Shown: positions 43,356 through 56,695, counted from the stretch's first letter. The stretch is DNA of 64,000 nucleotides from Lasiosphaeris hirsuta (GCA_030549175.1 JAUKUA010000001.1:7502001-7566000); one strand, 5' to 3'. Made by a program: numbers and translations. Notes: generated by a model not told the origin, from the letters alone.

Positions 43356-45970
43356 CTAGATCATTCCCAGATACCTCGTCTCAATCTTGGTCCCCTCCTT
43401 GGCCCCCCGCACCGCAATCGTTACCACCTCACCGGGAACAATATCTACCAAGTTATCCTCAAATGTGACATCATCATCCTCACTCTCCAGTGCTACTCCC
43501 TTGACCGGCACCTCGGCGCTGATCTTCACTGCCGAAAAGTCCGCCGTCAGCTCCGCCTTCAGCGCCTCGGGCTTTTGAAGATGCAAGTACTTGAGTGGCT
43601 CCGGCCAATTGACGTAGCGGGCGATCTGCTCGCCATCGCGGACGAGGTAGGCGGCAACGACGGTGCGGTTCTCCTCGCCCTTTCCGGGGGTCTTGACAGG
43701 CACATCAAACGCGGCGACCTCGGTCGAGCGGTTCTCGGGAAGCGACGTGGCAGGTTGCGTCTTCTCGTATGTTTGCTCGCCCGTCTCGACGTCCCAGGCA
43801 CGCAAGACAACATCAACCGTGAGATCGTCGAGCGTCAGGTTGCTGCCCCAGACCTCGATCTGTGACCTGACGTCGACAAAAGCACGCGTGTACTTGTCCT
43901 TGGGGTGGCGGTGCTCGCGGCGCGTGATGCCGACGCTGACGGGCGCCATCTCGCGCTTGACGGTAAAGTAGGCCATCTTGGGGCGTAGGTAGAAATCGAC
44001 AATACTCCAGCTTGTCACGGGCCAGCAGTCGTTGATCTGCCACACCAGGGCGCCGCCGCAGTACTCGCGGCCGGGGCCCTTCCATTGGCGCTTCCACAGT
44101 CGGTAGGCCGATGCTAGACACTCGGCCTGCATCAGCTGCGTGCTGTAGACGAATTGCTCCAGCGGGTTGGGCGCGTACTGCATGTTCTCGACCAGGTACA
44201 GCGCAATGCGTCGCTCGTGCCCGTCGGCCTTGTTGTGGAAGTCGACTGTAGACGACTGCGCGTACCGGTCTGGGTCGTCCCTACCCAGGGGCAGATACGC
44301 CTCAATTGTCTTCACCGAGGGGAACGCCTCCATGCCGAACTCGGACACAAACCGACCGACTAGGGAATCAAAGTTTTGGTACTTCTCCTGCGTGCCGTGC
44401 CACACATTCCATTGGTGGATGTCGCCAACCGTAGGGTCGTGTGTATCGCGGCCGGCACCCCAGGGCGAGCCGGGGTGGTAGAAGGTGTTGGGGATGAGTT
44501 CCTCGCAAACGTCCGGGAGAATCTTCTCGTAGATGTAGCGGGCTGGGAAGTCGGTCTTGAGCCAGTTCTCCGGGTTCTTGTCCTCAAAGTCGTAGGTAAG
44601 CCCGGCACTTTCTTGGTACTGGTAGTCCTCGTTGTTTCCGGCCCAGATGACGATCGAGGGGTGGTGCCGCAGTAGCTTGACGTTCTCGTGGGCCTCTGTC
44701 TTGATAGACTCGAGCAGCTCCGGCCACGCCGGGTAGTTGCCGCAGCCAAACATAAAGTCCTGCCACACGAGGATACCATACTCGTCGCACGCATCGTAAA
44801 AGGCCTGCTCCTCGTAGATTCCGCCACCCCAGACGCGGATCATGAACTGGTTACCCTCGGCAACAAGCTTGACCCAGTCAAAATACTTTTGGCGGCTGAT
44901 GCGGGGAATGAAGTTGTCGGCGGGGATCCAGTCGCTACCGCCGCAGTAGAGCGGGATGTTGTTCACCTCGAAGAAGAAACTCGTCCCGGGCTGGTCCGTC
45001 AGGGGCCGCTGGATGAGCTCGGCCCTCCGCAGGCCAATCTTCTTGGTGACTTCATCGATCACCTCGGCTCCGTGGAGAAGGGTGGCCGTTACCTGGTATA
45101 GGGGCTGCTTGCCGTAGCGGACGGGGTACCACAGAGCAGGGCTGCCGATGTGGAAAGAGGTGGTGACGGCGCTGGAGGTGATGGCAACGGTTTCCGAGGC
45201 AACCTGCTCGCCTTCCAGCGAGATGTCAAACCGCACGTTGTCCGCCGCGCCCTCAACATATTCGATCTCGGCAGTGGCCTTGATATCGGCGAAACCGAGG
45301 GACTTGTCGACGACGCTGTCGATGCCGAGATCTGCTAGTCTCGCGTCGAAGATCTCCAGGTTGATCGGGCGCCATGGGCCGCAAGTGTTGAGAGCCGGGC
45401 CCCAGTCCCACCCCTGGGCATTGTCAGTCGCCGTGAAAAGGGGGATACTCGGGACGGAAATCTCACCCAGTGGTACTGCGCTTTCCGGACGGCCAGCCGC
45501 GAGTTGTCGCCGTTCCAGACACCCCACTTGTGATCGGGGTACTTCTCAACGAGCTTCCACCCCCGAAGGTAGGCGCTGTCGAAACTGATGGTCAGCTCGT
45601 TCTCCTCCTTCAGGACGGACGTGACATCGATGCGAGCCGGGACAAACATGTTGTCCGTCTCGAGGATGGTGGTGCCATTGAGGACGACAGCCGCAAAGGT
45701 GTCGAGGCCGTCAAAGGCAAGGATGGCCTTGGAGCCCTCAGGGACGGACTGGCCGGGAAAGGTTGTCTTGTAGAGCCATTGGGCCTCGCCCACCCACTGG
45801 ACGTCGAGCTCGTTCTTGCCGATGAAGGGGTCGGGGATCAGGCCGTTGTGGAGGAGGTCGAGATGGACATTGGTGGGGAACTGGCCAACAGGCAGGAACT
45901 GGCTGTCGTCCTTGTCGGCCTGGCGGAACTCCCAGTTCTTGTCGACGGGGACCACGACGCGTGGGGCCAT
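43356..45970 (-). CDS. Beta-mannosidase, GH2, intracellular type
   Basis: Two exons, complement(join(43356..45413,45467..45970)), 853 aa; the 53-nt intron with CTGAC branch joins KAQYHW to GWDWGPALNTCGPWRPI. Domain order is the GH2 sugar-binding domain (1-200), immunoglobulin-like domain, TIM barrel (about 300-640) and C-terminal domains. The acid/base is Glu430 in IVIWAGNNEDYQY and the nucleophile is Glu526 in SEFGMEAFPS. It removes terminal beta-mannose from mannan oligosaccharides or N-glycan remnants. There is no signal peptide, so it should act in the cytosol on imported oligosaccharides, like the GH2 group B enzymes. Length fits (about 845 aa). Confidence 0.96.
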
Positions 45971-47468
45971 GGCGGGGTGGGAGGGTGAGGACGAGGGGGG
46001 TGAGGGGCAGAGATGGTGGGGTAGCTGTTGCGTTGCTGGAGGACCCTCGAAGCAGCGAGGGAAGGAGCACAGGACGGGATACACAAAACACAGACGGAGC
46101 ACAGATACAGCTCGGGCAAGGGCGAGCTTGGTGTATTTAAGGCCGCCAGCCGGGTGTCACCCTCGTCCAACTCGTGTCTAGACCTGCCGTCGACCGCCCT
46201 GACGGCGGCTTAACGACGGCGGGAGAACAATCCCCGAAGGGACGAATCGCAGCCGTGAATGCAGGAGCTTCCTGGACACCCAACCGGGGAGGAGGAAGAG
46301 GAAGAAGCTGCAGCAGAGCTAGAAAAGCATGAATTTGAGCATCCAGCGCTGGGATTGGGGTCTGAGCAGTTCTTGGAGATCGAGACGTCTGCTATCACGA
46401 GTTCGCCAGACTCGCCAGTTTTTTGCTCCGTCCCCACCCAGATATCCCCAACCCTTGGCTAACACAACGGTTGACTTTCACAGCCAAAACATGCAGCCAT
46501 TCGGCTACCCAAAAACCAGCCCGTTGACCCCGAAGGACCGAATCTGATGCTCGCCATCGCTCGACACAGCATCCACGAGCTACGCGCGCCAATGCTGAGA
46601 GCTCCGACAGCTCTGACGTGGGCTTGTCCCGTGGTCGTGGGGTTAGATCCCTGGGCCGCGGAGGGAGGCTGTCCGCAGTCCCATTTAGGCTAAATCGAAA
46701 CGCCAGCAGCGCGGCTGCTGCACCTCGAGGCGGGCTTTTGCATCTTTTTGCAGCTCGTTGCAGCTCTCTTGCACGGCTTTGCCCGCTCTCGGGTTTCCAG
46801 CCTCGTGTGCAGGCAGGCTACAAGGGATTACCCAGTCGCACGGCGGCCCGCCGCCTTGTCGTTATCGGACGTGTCGGGTGCTGCGCTCTGCTGCTTTTCC
46901 GAGGTATATGGGCGCCGCTCCTAAGACCCCATACGGACAAGTTGGTGACAGACTGCATGCGGGCCTTCCCCTTTGACAAACTCGCAGCTGCTGACGGCCC
47001 GGAAGGCCGGTGCTGATGATCCTGCTGGGCCTGCGGTGCAATGAAATTCCTCATTATGTTGGTGTTCTAACACCAGCTCGCAGTCCTCTCTATCCTGCCC
47101 TGCGCGCCCCCTTGCCAACTCCATGCAATACTGCCTGTAAAAATTACCCTTGACGATGCTGATAATGCCGGAAGCCAATAAGCATGGGGATGATGCATCG
47201 TTATGTGCTAGAACCGATGCTGCTCCTCCCGGTTACCAGCAAGCGCCGGCTACCCCTGACCCCGGAGCCAAGCACCCCTTCCTCCATTACGTCCAAGGCT
47301 GCGATAACCCTCAGCCGGCACCAAGACGGCGACAAGAAAAACAGGCCTCCTGGCAAAGAAGAAGAAATAGGTTATGGTATCATAGGTGCGCTTCCAAGCA
47401 AACGAGACCCCCGACCCTCACGCCCACACGCTCCGTGCTATGCCATGCTTGGCCCAACTCTGGGGCCA
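45971..47468. promoter_or_regulatory. Beta-mannosidase promoter and Rab4 3' flank
   Basis: 1.5 kb with no recognisable gene. One GGCTAAA motif (46688-46694) lies about 720 bp upstream of the beta-mannosidase start. A single such motif is weak evidence. Confidence 0.45.
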
Positions 47469-48723
<1,255 letters not shown>

Positions 48724-49536
48724 GGCGAGCGCGTGCGGTGCGGTGTCAAGATAGGCGAGTCGACGTCGGAGCTGGTGACCTGCGTGTGTGGTTGCTTCGT
48801 CTGCTGGTAGCGAGACCTCTTTGGTTCCTGGCGGTCTGCGAGCCCGTGTTCGCAATGAGGGCGGGTTGCTAAGAATTTCCTAGGGTTCGGCGGCTCGACT
48901 GGAGATCGCGACAATAGCGGCTGTAAGTGGTGGAGTGACTCGGCCGTTGACCTGTGAGAAGGGAGATTTGCTCGTGTGCCTCTGTCGTGTGGGCTAGTGG
49001 GCTGCTTGTGCGATGTTTCGTCACGATCAATCAAACTTGAGCCCCCCTGTCACTCGAGGGAATATGGGAAAACGGACCCGCTGGATTCCATGGGGGGACC
49101 TGGGCACAGTGACATGGGACACGGGATTGGGAGACAAGGGTCGCAGCCACAAAGAGCCAACACAGCGACATCAGAAGCCCCAGCCTACCGCTGCAGCGGA
49201 ATTGGGGACGGCGATTTGCTGCACTGGGGCTGCAAAATGCAGCCACACACCAGCCACTTAAATACTCAAGGTAACCAACTACCTTGCCAAGTACGGATAA
49301 GTCGCAGCGAACCGAGGCAATCTTTGCCGTCGTCCAGCGGCTTGCGGGAGCTGGGAGCTCACTAAAGTCCGGGCGTCTCCAGTAGGTGCGGACTCCCCCT
49401 TTCTTGTGGCCCACGCCGATCATCTCCTCGGTGTCCACATCCCATACTCGTGACGGACAGGATGTCAGTGTTGCCTGAGTGAGTTTTGTAAAAGGTCAGC
49501 GCAGGTGTAAGTATAATTTACCTGCTTCAATTCAAC
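48724..49536. promoter_or_regulatory. Divergent region between Rab4 and the HSD10-like gene
   Basis: 813 bp between start codons facing outward. Short ORFs only; no RNA gene recognised. Confidence 0.5.
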
Positions 49537-50451
49537 ATGAAAATCGACGGGCGGACGTTTGTTGTCTCGGGCGGGTGAGTTTGCTGCTTGTTTCCCCAAA
49601 ATCACATGCAAAAACCGAACATCAATCGTTGAAGCTGACCGCAATTCAGCGCATCTGGTCTGGGGCGGGCCTGCGTGTTGGATATTTGCAAGAGCGGCGG
49701 AAATGCCGCCATTTTGGATATGAATGAGGAGCTTGGCAATGCTCTCGTCAAGCAGCTGGGCGCCTCGGCCCGGTTCTTTGTGTGCGATGTGGCCGACACG
49801 AACAGCATCGCCGCCGCTGTAAAGTCAACAGTCGACTGGGTTTGCCAAACCGGCAAGCCCTTTGGCGGCATCATCCCGGCAGCCGGTGTCGGCAGACCGG
49901 GATTGGTACGTCCTGCCATGCAGAAAAGCCGGCCCCCTCAACTAACTCGGCTGCAGATCCTCGACAGGAACAGTCGCCCCCTTTCTCTAGAGTCCCTCGA
50001 CTTCGTCGTCAACATCAACCTACGCGGCACCGTCGATCTGGTCCGGCAGGTCCTCCCGCACCTGGCGTCCACAGCGCCCGACGGCCTTGATGGCGAGCGC
50101 GGCGTCATTGTCATGGTCGCCAGCGCCGCTGCCTTCGAGGGCCAGATGGGCCAGGTCGCCTACGCCGCCAGCAAGGGCGCCGTGGCTTCCATGACGCTGC
50201 CCATGGCCCGCGACCTCTCGCGGTTCGGCATCCGCGTCGTCACCATCGCCCCCAGCATGTTCGACTCGGCCATGACGGCCGCCATGTCGGACAAGGTCAA
50301 GACAAGCCTGAAGAAGGCCATGGAGTTCCCCGCCCGCGCCGGCAAGCCCGAGGAGTTTTCGTCGTTGGTGAAGCAGGCTATCGAGAATGTCATGTTGAAT
50401 GGCGTGGTCATCAGGCTGGACGGAGCCACGCGGATGCCAAGCAAGTTGTAG
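49537..50451 (+). CDS. HSD10-like short-chain dehydrogenase (3-hydroxyacyl-CoA dehydrogenase type 2)
   Basis: Three exons, join(49537..49574,49650..49905,49957..50451), 262 aa; introns 75 and 51 nt. The second intron is in frame and stop-free, so unspliced mRNA would encode a 17-residue insert. SDR cofactor loop SGGASGLGRA (11-20), VCDV acidic site, NINLRGT, catalytic Ser in VMVASAAAFEG, and YAASKG (Tyr/Lys). The AAFEGQMGQVAYAASKGA block is characteristic of type-2 3-hydroxyacyl-CoA dehydrogenases (HSD17B10), which act in mitochondrial isoleucine and fatty-acid oxidation. There is no obvious mitochondrial presequence, as in animal HSD10, which imports via its mature N-terminus. Substrate remains inferred. 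Confidence 0.93.
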
Positions 50452-51389
50452 AGGCTGAGGCTGTACACATTAACATGTCACGCTGATAGAAAACAGCATA
50501 CATTTCGTCTTGAAATATAGCCCCCCTGTCTCGAAAGCATGCCCCCTTTTTCCTCAGATGTTGGAACAGTACCCGAAGTCCTGAATTGGTCCTTCGGGGA
50601 TTCCATCCCCAACCCCAACGCCTACTGTGTGCTTCTCCAAGCCTCAAAGGCTCAAAACACGCCAACAGTACACTTTTATCCCCAGGTAACCGTACCGCTT
50701 CCGTTGCTGCGCCGAATGCCGGCCCTAAATCCCGGGGCGACTGGTATGTGGCTAAGATGCCTTCTCCGTGACTAAAATGACATGAATAACACAAGCAATT
50801 GACATCTTCAAATAGCTTCGAGTTCCAATGCTTTTTATCTTATCATACACTTCATTCATTCCCAGATAATGTATAATCCTACATATTGACATGGCTCGAG
50901 TAATCTACACTAAGAACATACAGTGTGCAAATGTGCAAAAGAAAATGCCCGAGAAAAAGAATGTGCTTCAAAAGCACCCAGGGCCGACAGGACATTCCCA
51001 CCCACCTAACGCCGGCGGCGGAATAGCACCTCTACCCAAGCCGACAGGTAAACAGGAGTGTAAGCCCATGATATGGCTAACAAAACCACCTATCCTAAGT
51101 TTACCACAGCGCTCATCCTCCATCCTGCCTCGGCCGTATGGTCTCAAGCCTAGCTACCACGTGGGCGGTCGTGGCAGAGGCAAAGTCTAGGCTTATGTTG
51201 GTGGCTCATTCGCCCAACCAACCTAGCCACACCGCTGTAGATACCGTGGGTGATCCTTCTGGCCTCTCGGTTTCCCGAGGCTGCGATAAAATAGTAAAAC
51301 AGCCGCGGCAGGTTGTCTCACAAAGAGAACCAGGAGGCCGAAAGCAGTTCCGCGGCTACGAAGTATATGGGCAACACGGCTCCATTCTC
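50452..51389. other. Convergent region between HSD10-like and RS-rich genes
   Basis: 938 bp between stop codons. An AT-rich part at 50770-50960; no gene, RNA or repeat identified. Confidence 0.55.
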
Positions 51390-53311
51390 CTACGAACGCT
51401 CAAACTCTCTTTCTCTCTTCATAAAAAGATCATGGGGCCATTCCTCATTAATGGCCCCGGAGCTCGGTCGGCCGATGCCTGGCGGGGCACCTGAGCGCTG
51501 CCACATCTTCTTGAGCGGCCCGCTGCCATAGCCGGCCGCCTCGTTTGCTAACCACATCTCTGCCTCTTCGGCAGCCGACATTTTAGTCCCCGCCGCGTAA
51601 TAGCTCCGGTCAGAATCCACTCGCACTGCCCCGGCAGCGGCAGCGGCCTGGCTCTGAGGCGGGAGCGGGGCACGATGACCTCCGGCTAGGAGCTGGTTCT
51701 TCCGGACTCGAGGAGAGTAGTGGTTTGGGGGGGCGGGGGGCTGCTCCCGACGGGGGAAGTAGTGGTCGAGGGCGGCGGGGCGATCTTGGGCGGGGGAGCT
51801 GGCGCGAGCTCTGCTCGAGGAACGATCGTGGCGGCGCGGATGGGGGGAGCGGGCACGATGTCTTCGCGACGCGGAATCATCGCTGCGGCGGGGCGAGCGG
51901 GACCGTGTTCCGCGATCGCGGGCCTCACGGCCTGCGCGGTCTCGGCCCCTCCGAGATTTCTGACCCCCCGACCGAGCCACGCGGGCTCCGATGGCCATGC
52001 CCTCAAGGAAAGCAGCTACAGCCGCGGGACTGTCCTTGGATCGGTCGCGCCCCATAACCGGGCCCATGACCTTCTGAAGCTGCTCGAGCAGTTCAGGAGG
52101 CTGCTTGGAAGAAGCATCGATCAAGCTGGGCTTTCTCATCGGCGCATCTTCCACAACATGATCATGGTCCCCTCGTGTAATGGTAGGCAGAGCGCGACTG
52201 GCGCTGCTCGACTCCCTCGCCTCCCTTCCGTAAGCCCCTCCAGACTGCCGACGCGCGTCCCTGAAGGTGTCGTGGGCCCGTGGCCCGGCTCTCGGGCCCG
52301 GAGGAAATGGTCGTCCGAGCGGGCTCATATGGGCTGGCCAAACTCCCAACTGCACCAAAGCCCGTGCAGCTGTTGAGCGCCTGGCCGCTCGCTCATCGCG
52401 AAACCCTCCGACGGCAGGGATTCTGGTATCCATAAGATGGATGGTAACGACGAAATCGCCGACCCGAGTCAATCTAATCTCATACTCCGGGTCGTAGGGC
52501 GGTGTCTGACTCTGAGTATAATCCATCAGGGCAGTTGTTGGCGAAAGTATGGGTTTGTCATAACTCTTTGCCTGACTGGGATGCTGCGTGGAATCAGGCT
52601 TTGAGAGCTGAGATATGGCCTGCGCAGGCTGTCCGAGTGGATCTTTGTTGTTCCGCGGCCCAGTAGAGAAGCCATGAGTCGATGGAACTCCCAGGACAAG
52701 CGGGAGCGGCCGATGGGACGGCAGCGGCCGACGGAACTGGGGGACGGCAGCAGCTGTTCGGCCAGGCGCTGGGACAACGGAACCCGGAGGAGCAATGGAG
52801 CCTGAAGGAGGCATATCCTCAACAATCTCTCCGGGCTCTAAAAATAGGTTAGAAGTGTTTGACACAGCATGTTGAGCTTGAACATACCGATCTTGATGTT
52901 AACGCCGGCCGGAACGGCGGGTGTGGCACTGCCAGGCCGACTGGCCTGGGAACCGCCAACGATGGCCCGCATGTCTCTCACGAAAGCTCTATTGCTTCCG
53001 GGAAAGACATTACAGCCACTTTTGAATGCCTTGTTACCCGTGGCAGAGGCATGACCGCCGCCTGCCGAGGTCTGGTTGCTGCTCACGAAAGGCATTGCTG
53101 TGACCGAGTTAACCATCAGGATGTAGGCGCGATCGTGTGTTCGTCATACCATGGGGGCCAGAGAGAGGCCCAACAATGGCCTGGTGGCCGGTCTCGGGGG
53201 GCTGTGCTGCGATGAAGTTAGCCAGAAGCGTCCAGGGATGACGGGTAGGGTTGGCATACTCTTGGACTTTGACGCAAGCGCCGAAGCAAGACGGTTCGGC
53301 TCGGAGGACAT
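51390..53311 (-). CDS. Uncharacterised RS-rich (probably nuclear) protein
   Basis: Three exons, complement(join(51390..52837,52888..53071,53150..53311)), 597 aa; introns 50 and 78 nt. The acceptor of the 78-nt intron was chosen to keep frame and is the least certain point. The only globular-looking part is near residues 215-295 (YEIRLTRVGDFVVTIHLMDT...AARALVQLGVWP), with a dsRBD-like helix end, but I cannot name a family. Residues about 400-480 are rich in Arg-Ser and Arg-Asp dipeptides (RSRSPRRSDDSASRRHRARS), as in splicing-associated RS proteins. The end is conserved-looking: AEEAEMWLANEAAGYGSGPL then INEEWPHDLFMKRERE. Nuclear RNA-linked function is a guess from the RS content. No membrane segments. 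Confidence 0.72.
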
Positions 53312-54126
53312 GGTTGGGGCGCGGGGTTGGGGACTTCGGCTACTGTGGTTCGAGGTGGTGAGAAAAAGGCACAACTAGAAGGGTGTGGACGAGAGAGGCC
53401 GGCAGGAGAGATGACCAGCAATCCCAAGGCGCAAGGAGATGAGAGAGGGTGTGGGAATCCAACAACAGGATTAGAATCTCACCTCAGGTAACCGTTGTCT
53501 TGGTTGTCTTCCCACTTGGTGATGGCAAAGGAGGAAAAGGGAAGCAGGGAAGGGAATTCAGGACGTGGGGGAAAAGAAAAGCGCACTGGGAGGTGACAAC
53601 GCTGGCTGGCGCGTGGTTAGAAGGCAGGCCCAAAACGCGACAACTGAGGGACACCGTCTCGCGTGTGTTGCTTGTATTTGAAAAGAGGAAAGAACTTAAC
53701 GTGGGTAGACGTTCTCTGCTGAAGTTCCTTCCCTCAGATAGACTGCCCCACACCGTCCACGTCAGCCCGTCTCTTGGATAGGCCTAGGTGACAACTGCTC
53801 AAGAGCGACGCGGCGGGGACGCTCGTTTTTGCGCAGCTTTGTTGACTTCCTATCAAGATAACCATTTCCGCTGTGTGTCAAACATATCATATTGTAGCGG
53901 TACTGGGCAAGGATACAACACCCTCCGGGCATTTTAAATGACACGCACTCTGTAGAGTAGACCATGTCAGGGCAACATGCCATTTGATGCTGCGCTTGAA
54001 TTACCAACAAAGAAAACACCCAAAACAAAACCCTGGAAATCCAAAGTAAGACACCTCGAATTCCTTTCCTAGCAAACTCAACATCATAAAGCAATTTACT
54101 AGACTAATCTTTACAAATACTGCTAC
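53312..54126. other. Intergenic between the RS-rich gene and the hydroxyacid dehydrogenase
   Basis: 815 bp. ORFs on either strand lack protein-like features. Holds the RS-rich gene's promoter and the dehydrogenase 3' flank. Confidence 0.55.
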
Positions 54127-55255
54127 TTAGCACAGGTTTTGCACAAGCGCCTCTCCCTTCTCCCACCTCTCAATGTTCTCAACCTGGTGCTCGTACCAGC
54201 CCTCCAGCGTCGACTGTTCCACATAGCCCATGTGCGGCGTGAGCAGGACGTGGCTCCTCCCATCCTGTCCCCAGTTCGTCGTCCGCCACTTGCTGTCGAG
54301 AGGGAGAGGCTCCAGCTCGAATACGTCCAGCGCCGCCGCCCTGATTTGGCCCTTCTCCAGCGCGTAGAGCAAGTCCTCCTCCACGACCAGAGGCCCGCGC
54401 GACGTGTTGATGAAGATGGACGACGGCTTCATGAGCGACAGGTCCTGCGCCGCAATGCTGCCCCTCGACCGGTCCGAGAGCACGAGATGGATGCTGATAA
54501 CATCCGCCGTCCTGAACAGCTCCTCCTTGCTGACCACCTTGAACGTCTTCTCGCCCTGGCCATTCTCGACCAGGAACCCAGCCGCGCGGGCCTTCTCATC
54601 CGCCACCTCCTGCGTCAGGTTGGGGCTCCACGCCACCACGTGCATGCCGAAGGCCTGGTACAGGATCTTGGCCACGGCGACGCCCAGCCGCCCGAGCCCG
54701 ACGGTGCCGAGCACCCTGCCGTGGAGGCCGACGGCCGAGCCCGTCTGCCACCCCCCGGACTTGACCGCGTGGTCGTCCTGGGCGATGTTGCGCGCTGCGG
54801 CTAGGATCATGGCCACGCAGTGCTCCGTCGTACTGACGGACCCGGCGGACCCGGCCACCGCCTTATCGACGGCCCCCACCACCGGGATCCCGCGCGCCTT
54901 GAAGGCGTCGAGGTCGAGCGCCAGGTTGCGGTTGCCCGTGGTGAGCAGGAGCTTCAGGTTGGGAAGTCGGGCGACCAGATCGCCCGGGAAGGGCGTGCGC
55001 TCTCTCATGGTGGCTGGTGGGGTGGTTAGTCTTTGTATGGGCACCTGATGTGCTGGAAGACCTACAGATGACCGTAAATGGTCCGAGTCGCTGCACAAGC
55101 TTGTCCTTGACATCCTGCGGCGTGTCTGGGTGGTTATACGGGAGCAGAGTGTCTTTGAAGTATGTCACCTCATATTTGGCAGGGTCGAGGGTCTTGAACT
55201 TGAGCTCGGATATCCCTTGGTAATCGTCGAGGACTGCTATCTTGATGATCGACAT
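54127..55255 (-). CDS. D-isomer 2-hydroxyacid dehydrogenase (phosphoglycerate dehydrogenase-like)
   Basis: Two exons, complement(join(54127..55013,55066..55255)), 358 aa; the 52-nt intron joins GPFTVI to STMRERTPFPGDL. NAD-binding loop GTVGLGRLGVAVAKI (about 165-179). Catalytic set: Arg in INTSRGPLVVEEDL, Glu in DVFELEPLP and His in LTPHMGYVEQST. This is the two-domain formate/glycerate dehydrogenase architecture. It lacks the ACT domain of serine-pathway SerA enzymes, so a D-2-hydroxyacid or glyoxylate reductase role is as likely as phosphoglycerate oxidation. The start MSIIKIAVLDDYQG is typical of fungal members. It is the last clearly conserved gene before the gene-poor block. Confidence 0.92.
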
Positions 55256-55641
55256 TTTGACATTACCAATAAGGGGCTCGAAAGAGGCTGCTGATTGTGA
55301 TAGGTTATTCCAAGATATTGCGAGGAGGCTCGAGCGTGAGATGGATTTATTGATGAATCTTTTTTTCAATTTGTAATCCTCCTTGGCCTCCCGTGAATGA
55401 CTGAAGACTCCGAAGCCGGGCCGGCCGCGATGCCGTCATTAGGAGCTCCACTGTTGTGTCCTTACCCCGCAAATCTGGGACGTCCATCCCGAGACATCAC
55501 CCAAACTGTCGGTAATTATACCGGCCTAGGGCTATCGAGTCGGTTATCGCCGATGTTTCAGGAACAGTCTAGCCCTCCTTTGTTTATATATTCGCCTATC
55601 TTGCCGAGGGCTCAACGCCACAACACCCCCTTCCTGCCAGC
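55256..55641. promoter_or_regulatory. Promoter side of the hydroxyacid dehydrogenase
   Basis: 386 bp; holds the dehydrogenase promoter. GC content starts to fall here. A TTATATATTC stretch at 55583-55593 lies about 55 bp before a small ORF. Confidence 0.45.
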
Positions 55642-55848
55642 ATGTTGCACAAAGACGCCGCTAAATTACTCGCCGAGGATCAACCTCTTTATCTCAAACC
55701 CATCATTCAGTTCACTCGAACCAAATGGGCAAGCCTTGACGGTTGGACATTTGCTCACCTCGACTTCGAAGATGACGGCATCATCTATTTGAACAGCGGG
55801 AACACTGACGTAGATCAATGCCTGAGGAGAGCCCTGGAGTATTACTGA
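55642..55848 (+). CDS. Small hypothetical ORF, 68 aa
   Basis: Open frame with a balanced, protein-like composition: MLHKDAAKLLAEDQPLYL, then FTRTKWASLDGWTFAHLDF, then DDGIIYLNSGNTDVDQCLRR. It is acidic, has alternating hydrophobics, no signal peptide and no cysteine pairs. I do not recognise it. A TATA-like TTTATATATTC lies about 55 bp upstream. It could be a complete small protein, a terminal exon or a gene fragment. Confidence 0.35.
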   Translation: MLHKDAAKLLAEDQPLYLKPIIQFTRTKWASLDGWTFAHLDFEDDGIIYLNSGNTDVDQCLRRALEYY

Positions 55849-56383
55849 AGGCTGCTGCTGAGCTTGCTGAGACTTGAGACTGGTTTGACTTACTGATTTA
55901 TGTTGGGAGGTGTCACGGTGAGAGCCAGGTCAGCAATCCGGTCTTACCGATACCGATGATTGCTCAGAAGCGTGTTAATGGAGTGGCTGCTGAATAATAG
56001 TTCGCAGACAGCAACGTCATCTCTTGCTATGAAATCTAGTGCGCTCGAGTTGTGACTCTCTAACTTGTCTAGACTCTTGCCAAAGATGATCAGGTGAAGC
56101 TGGTGGTCTATAAAGATGCCGCAGTGGTGGCACCGAGTGATACCCTGTATCTCAACTCTAATATAGACTGTTTAACCCCGGTCCCTAGAGTCCTGGAAAG
56201 AAGTACCCCATGTCTAAGTACACCCTCCATCCCTATACTCTTAACATCCCTCTGAAATACCGAGAGTTAAGGTTTAGACTGGTGTCTGTCTCTAAGTAGT
56301 GAAGTTAGTATGTAATGGGTGGATTTAGAATATCAGGATATAACTTACTATATGATGACCGTACTAGGTAGGACATTCCAGTG
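55849..56383. other. AT-rich gene-poor stretch
   Basis: 535 bp, noticeably richer in A/T than the rest of the window, with many stops in all frames. No feature supported. Confidence 0.5.
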
Positions 56384-56695
56384 CTAGTAGCACCTATCGC
56401 ATCTCGTGTGTTTGCATCTATAACCATCCGGAAACCCCCGAGACCGGGCATCCTCGCCGTAGTAACGATGGTCGCACGAGTGGGTCCACCCGTGGTGGGC
56501 CCTCTGGCAGCGGCAGCAAACCCATATATCGAGATTCTGTGCCTGTTGGCAGTCTGGGCAAACAATAGCGGCCTGGCGATAAATCACCTCCGGCACTTCG
56601 CACTGCCCGTCATAAATACAATAACTACCGTGTCTGCGGAGGGTTATCTGGACAGAGTGTCCGCACCCGTATGTGGTATAGTAGGTTTGGCACAT
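56384..56695 (-). CDS. Small Cys/His-rich putative zinc-binding protein, 103 aa
   Basis: Starts MCQTYYTTYGCGHSVQITL. Twelve Cys include pairs CPDC, CCRC and CDRC, plus a YGCGH start and HSCDHR, enough for two or three zinc sites. There are no long low-complexity runs, and the ORF stays open inside AT-rich DNA where other frames are full of stops. Similar short, Cys-rich, MCQT-beginning hypothetical proteins occur in Sordariomycete genomes from memory, but no function is known to me. No introns are needed. The surrounding block is decayed, so expression is uncertain. Confidence 0.5.
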   Translation of the reverse strand: MCQTYYTTYGCGHSVQITLRRHGSYCIYDGQCEVPEVIYRQAAIVCPDCQQAQNLDIWVCCRCQRAHHGWTHSCDHRYYGEDARSRGFPDGYRCKHTRCDRCY

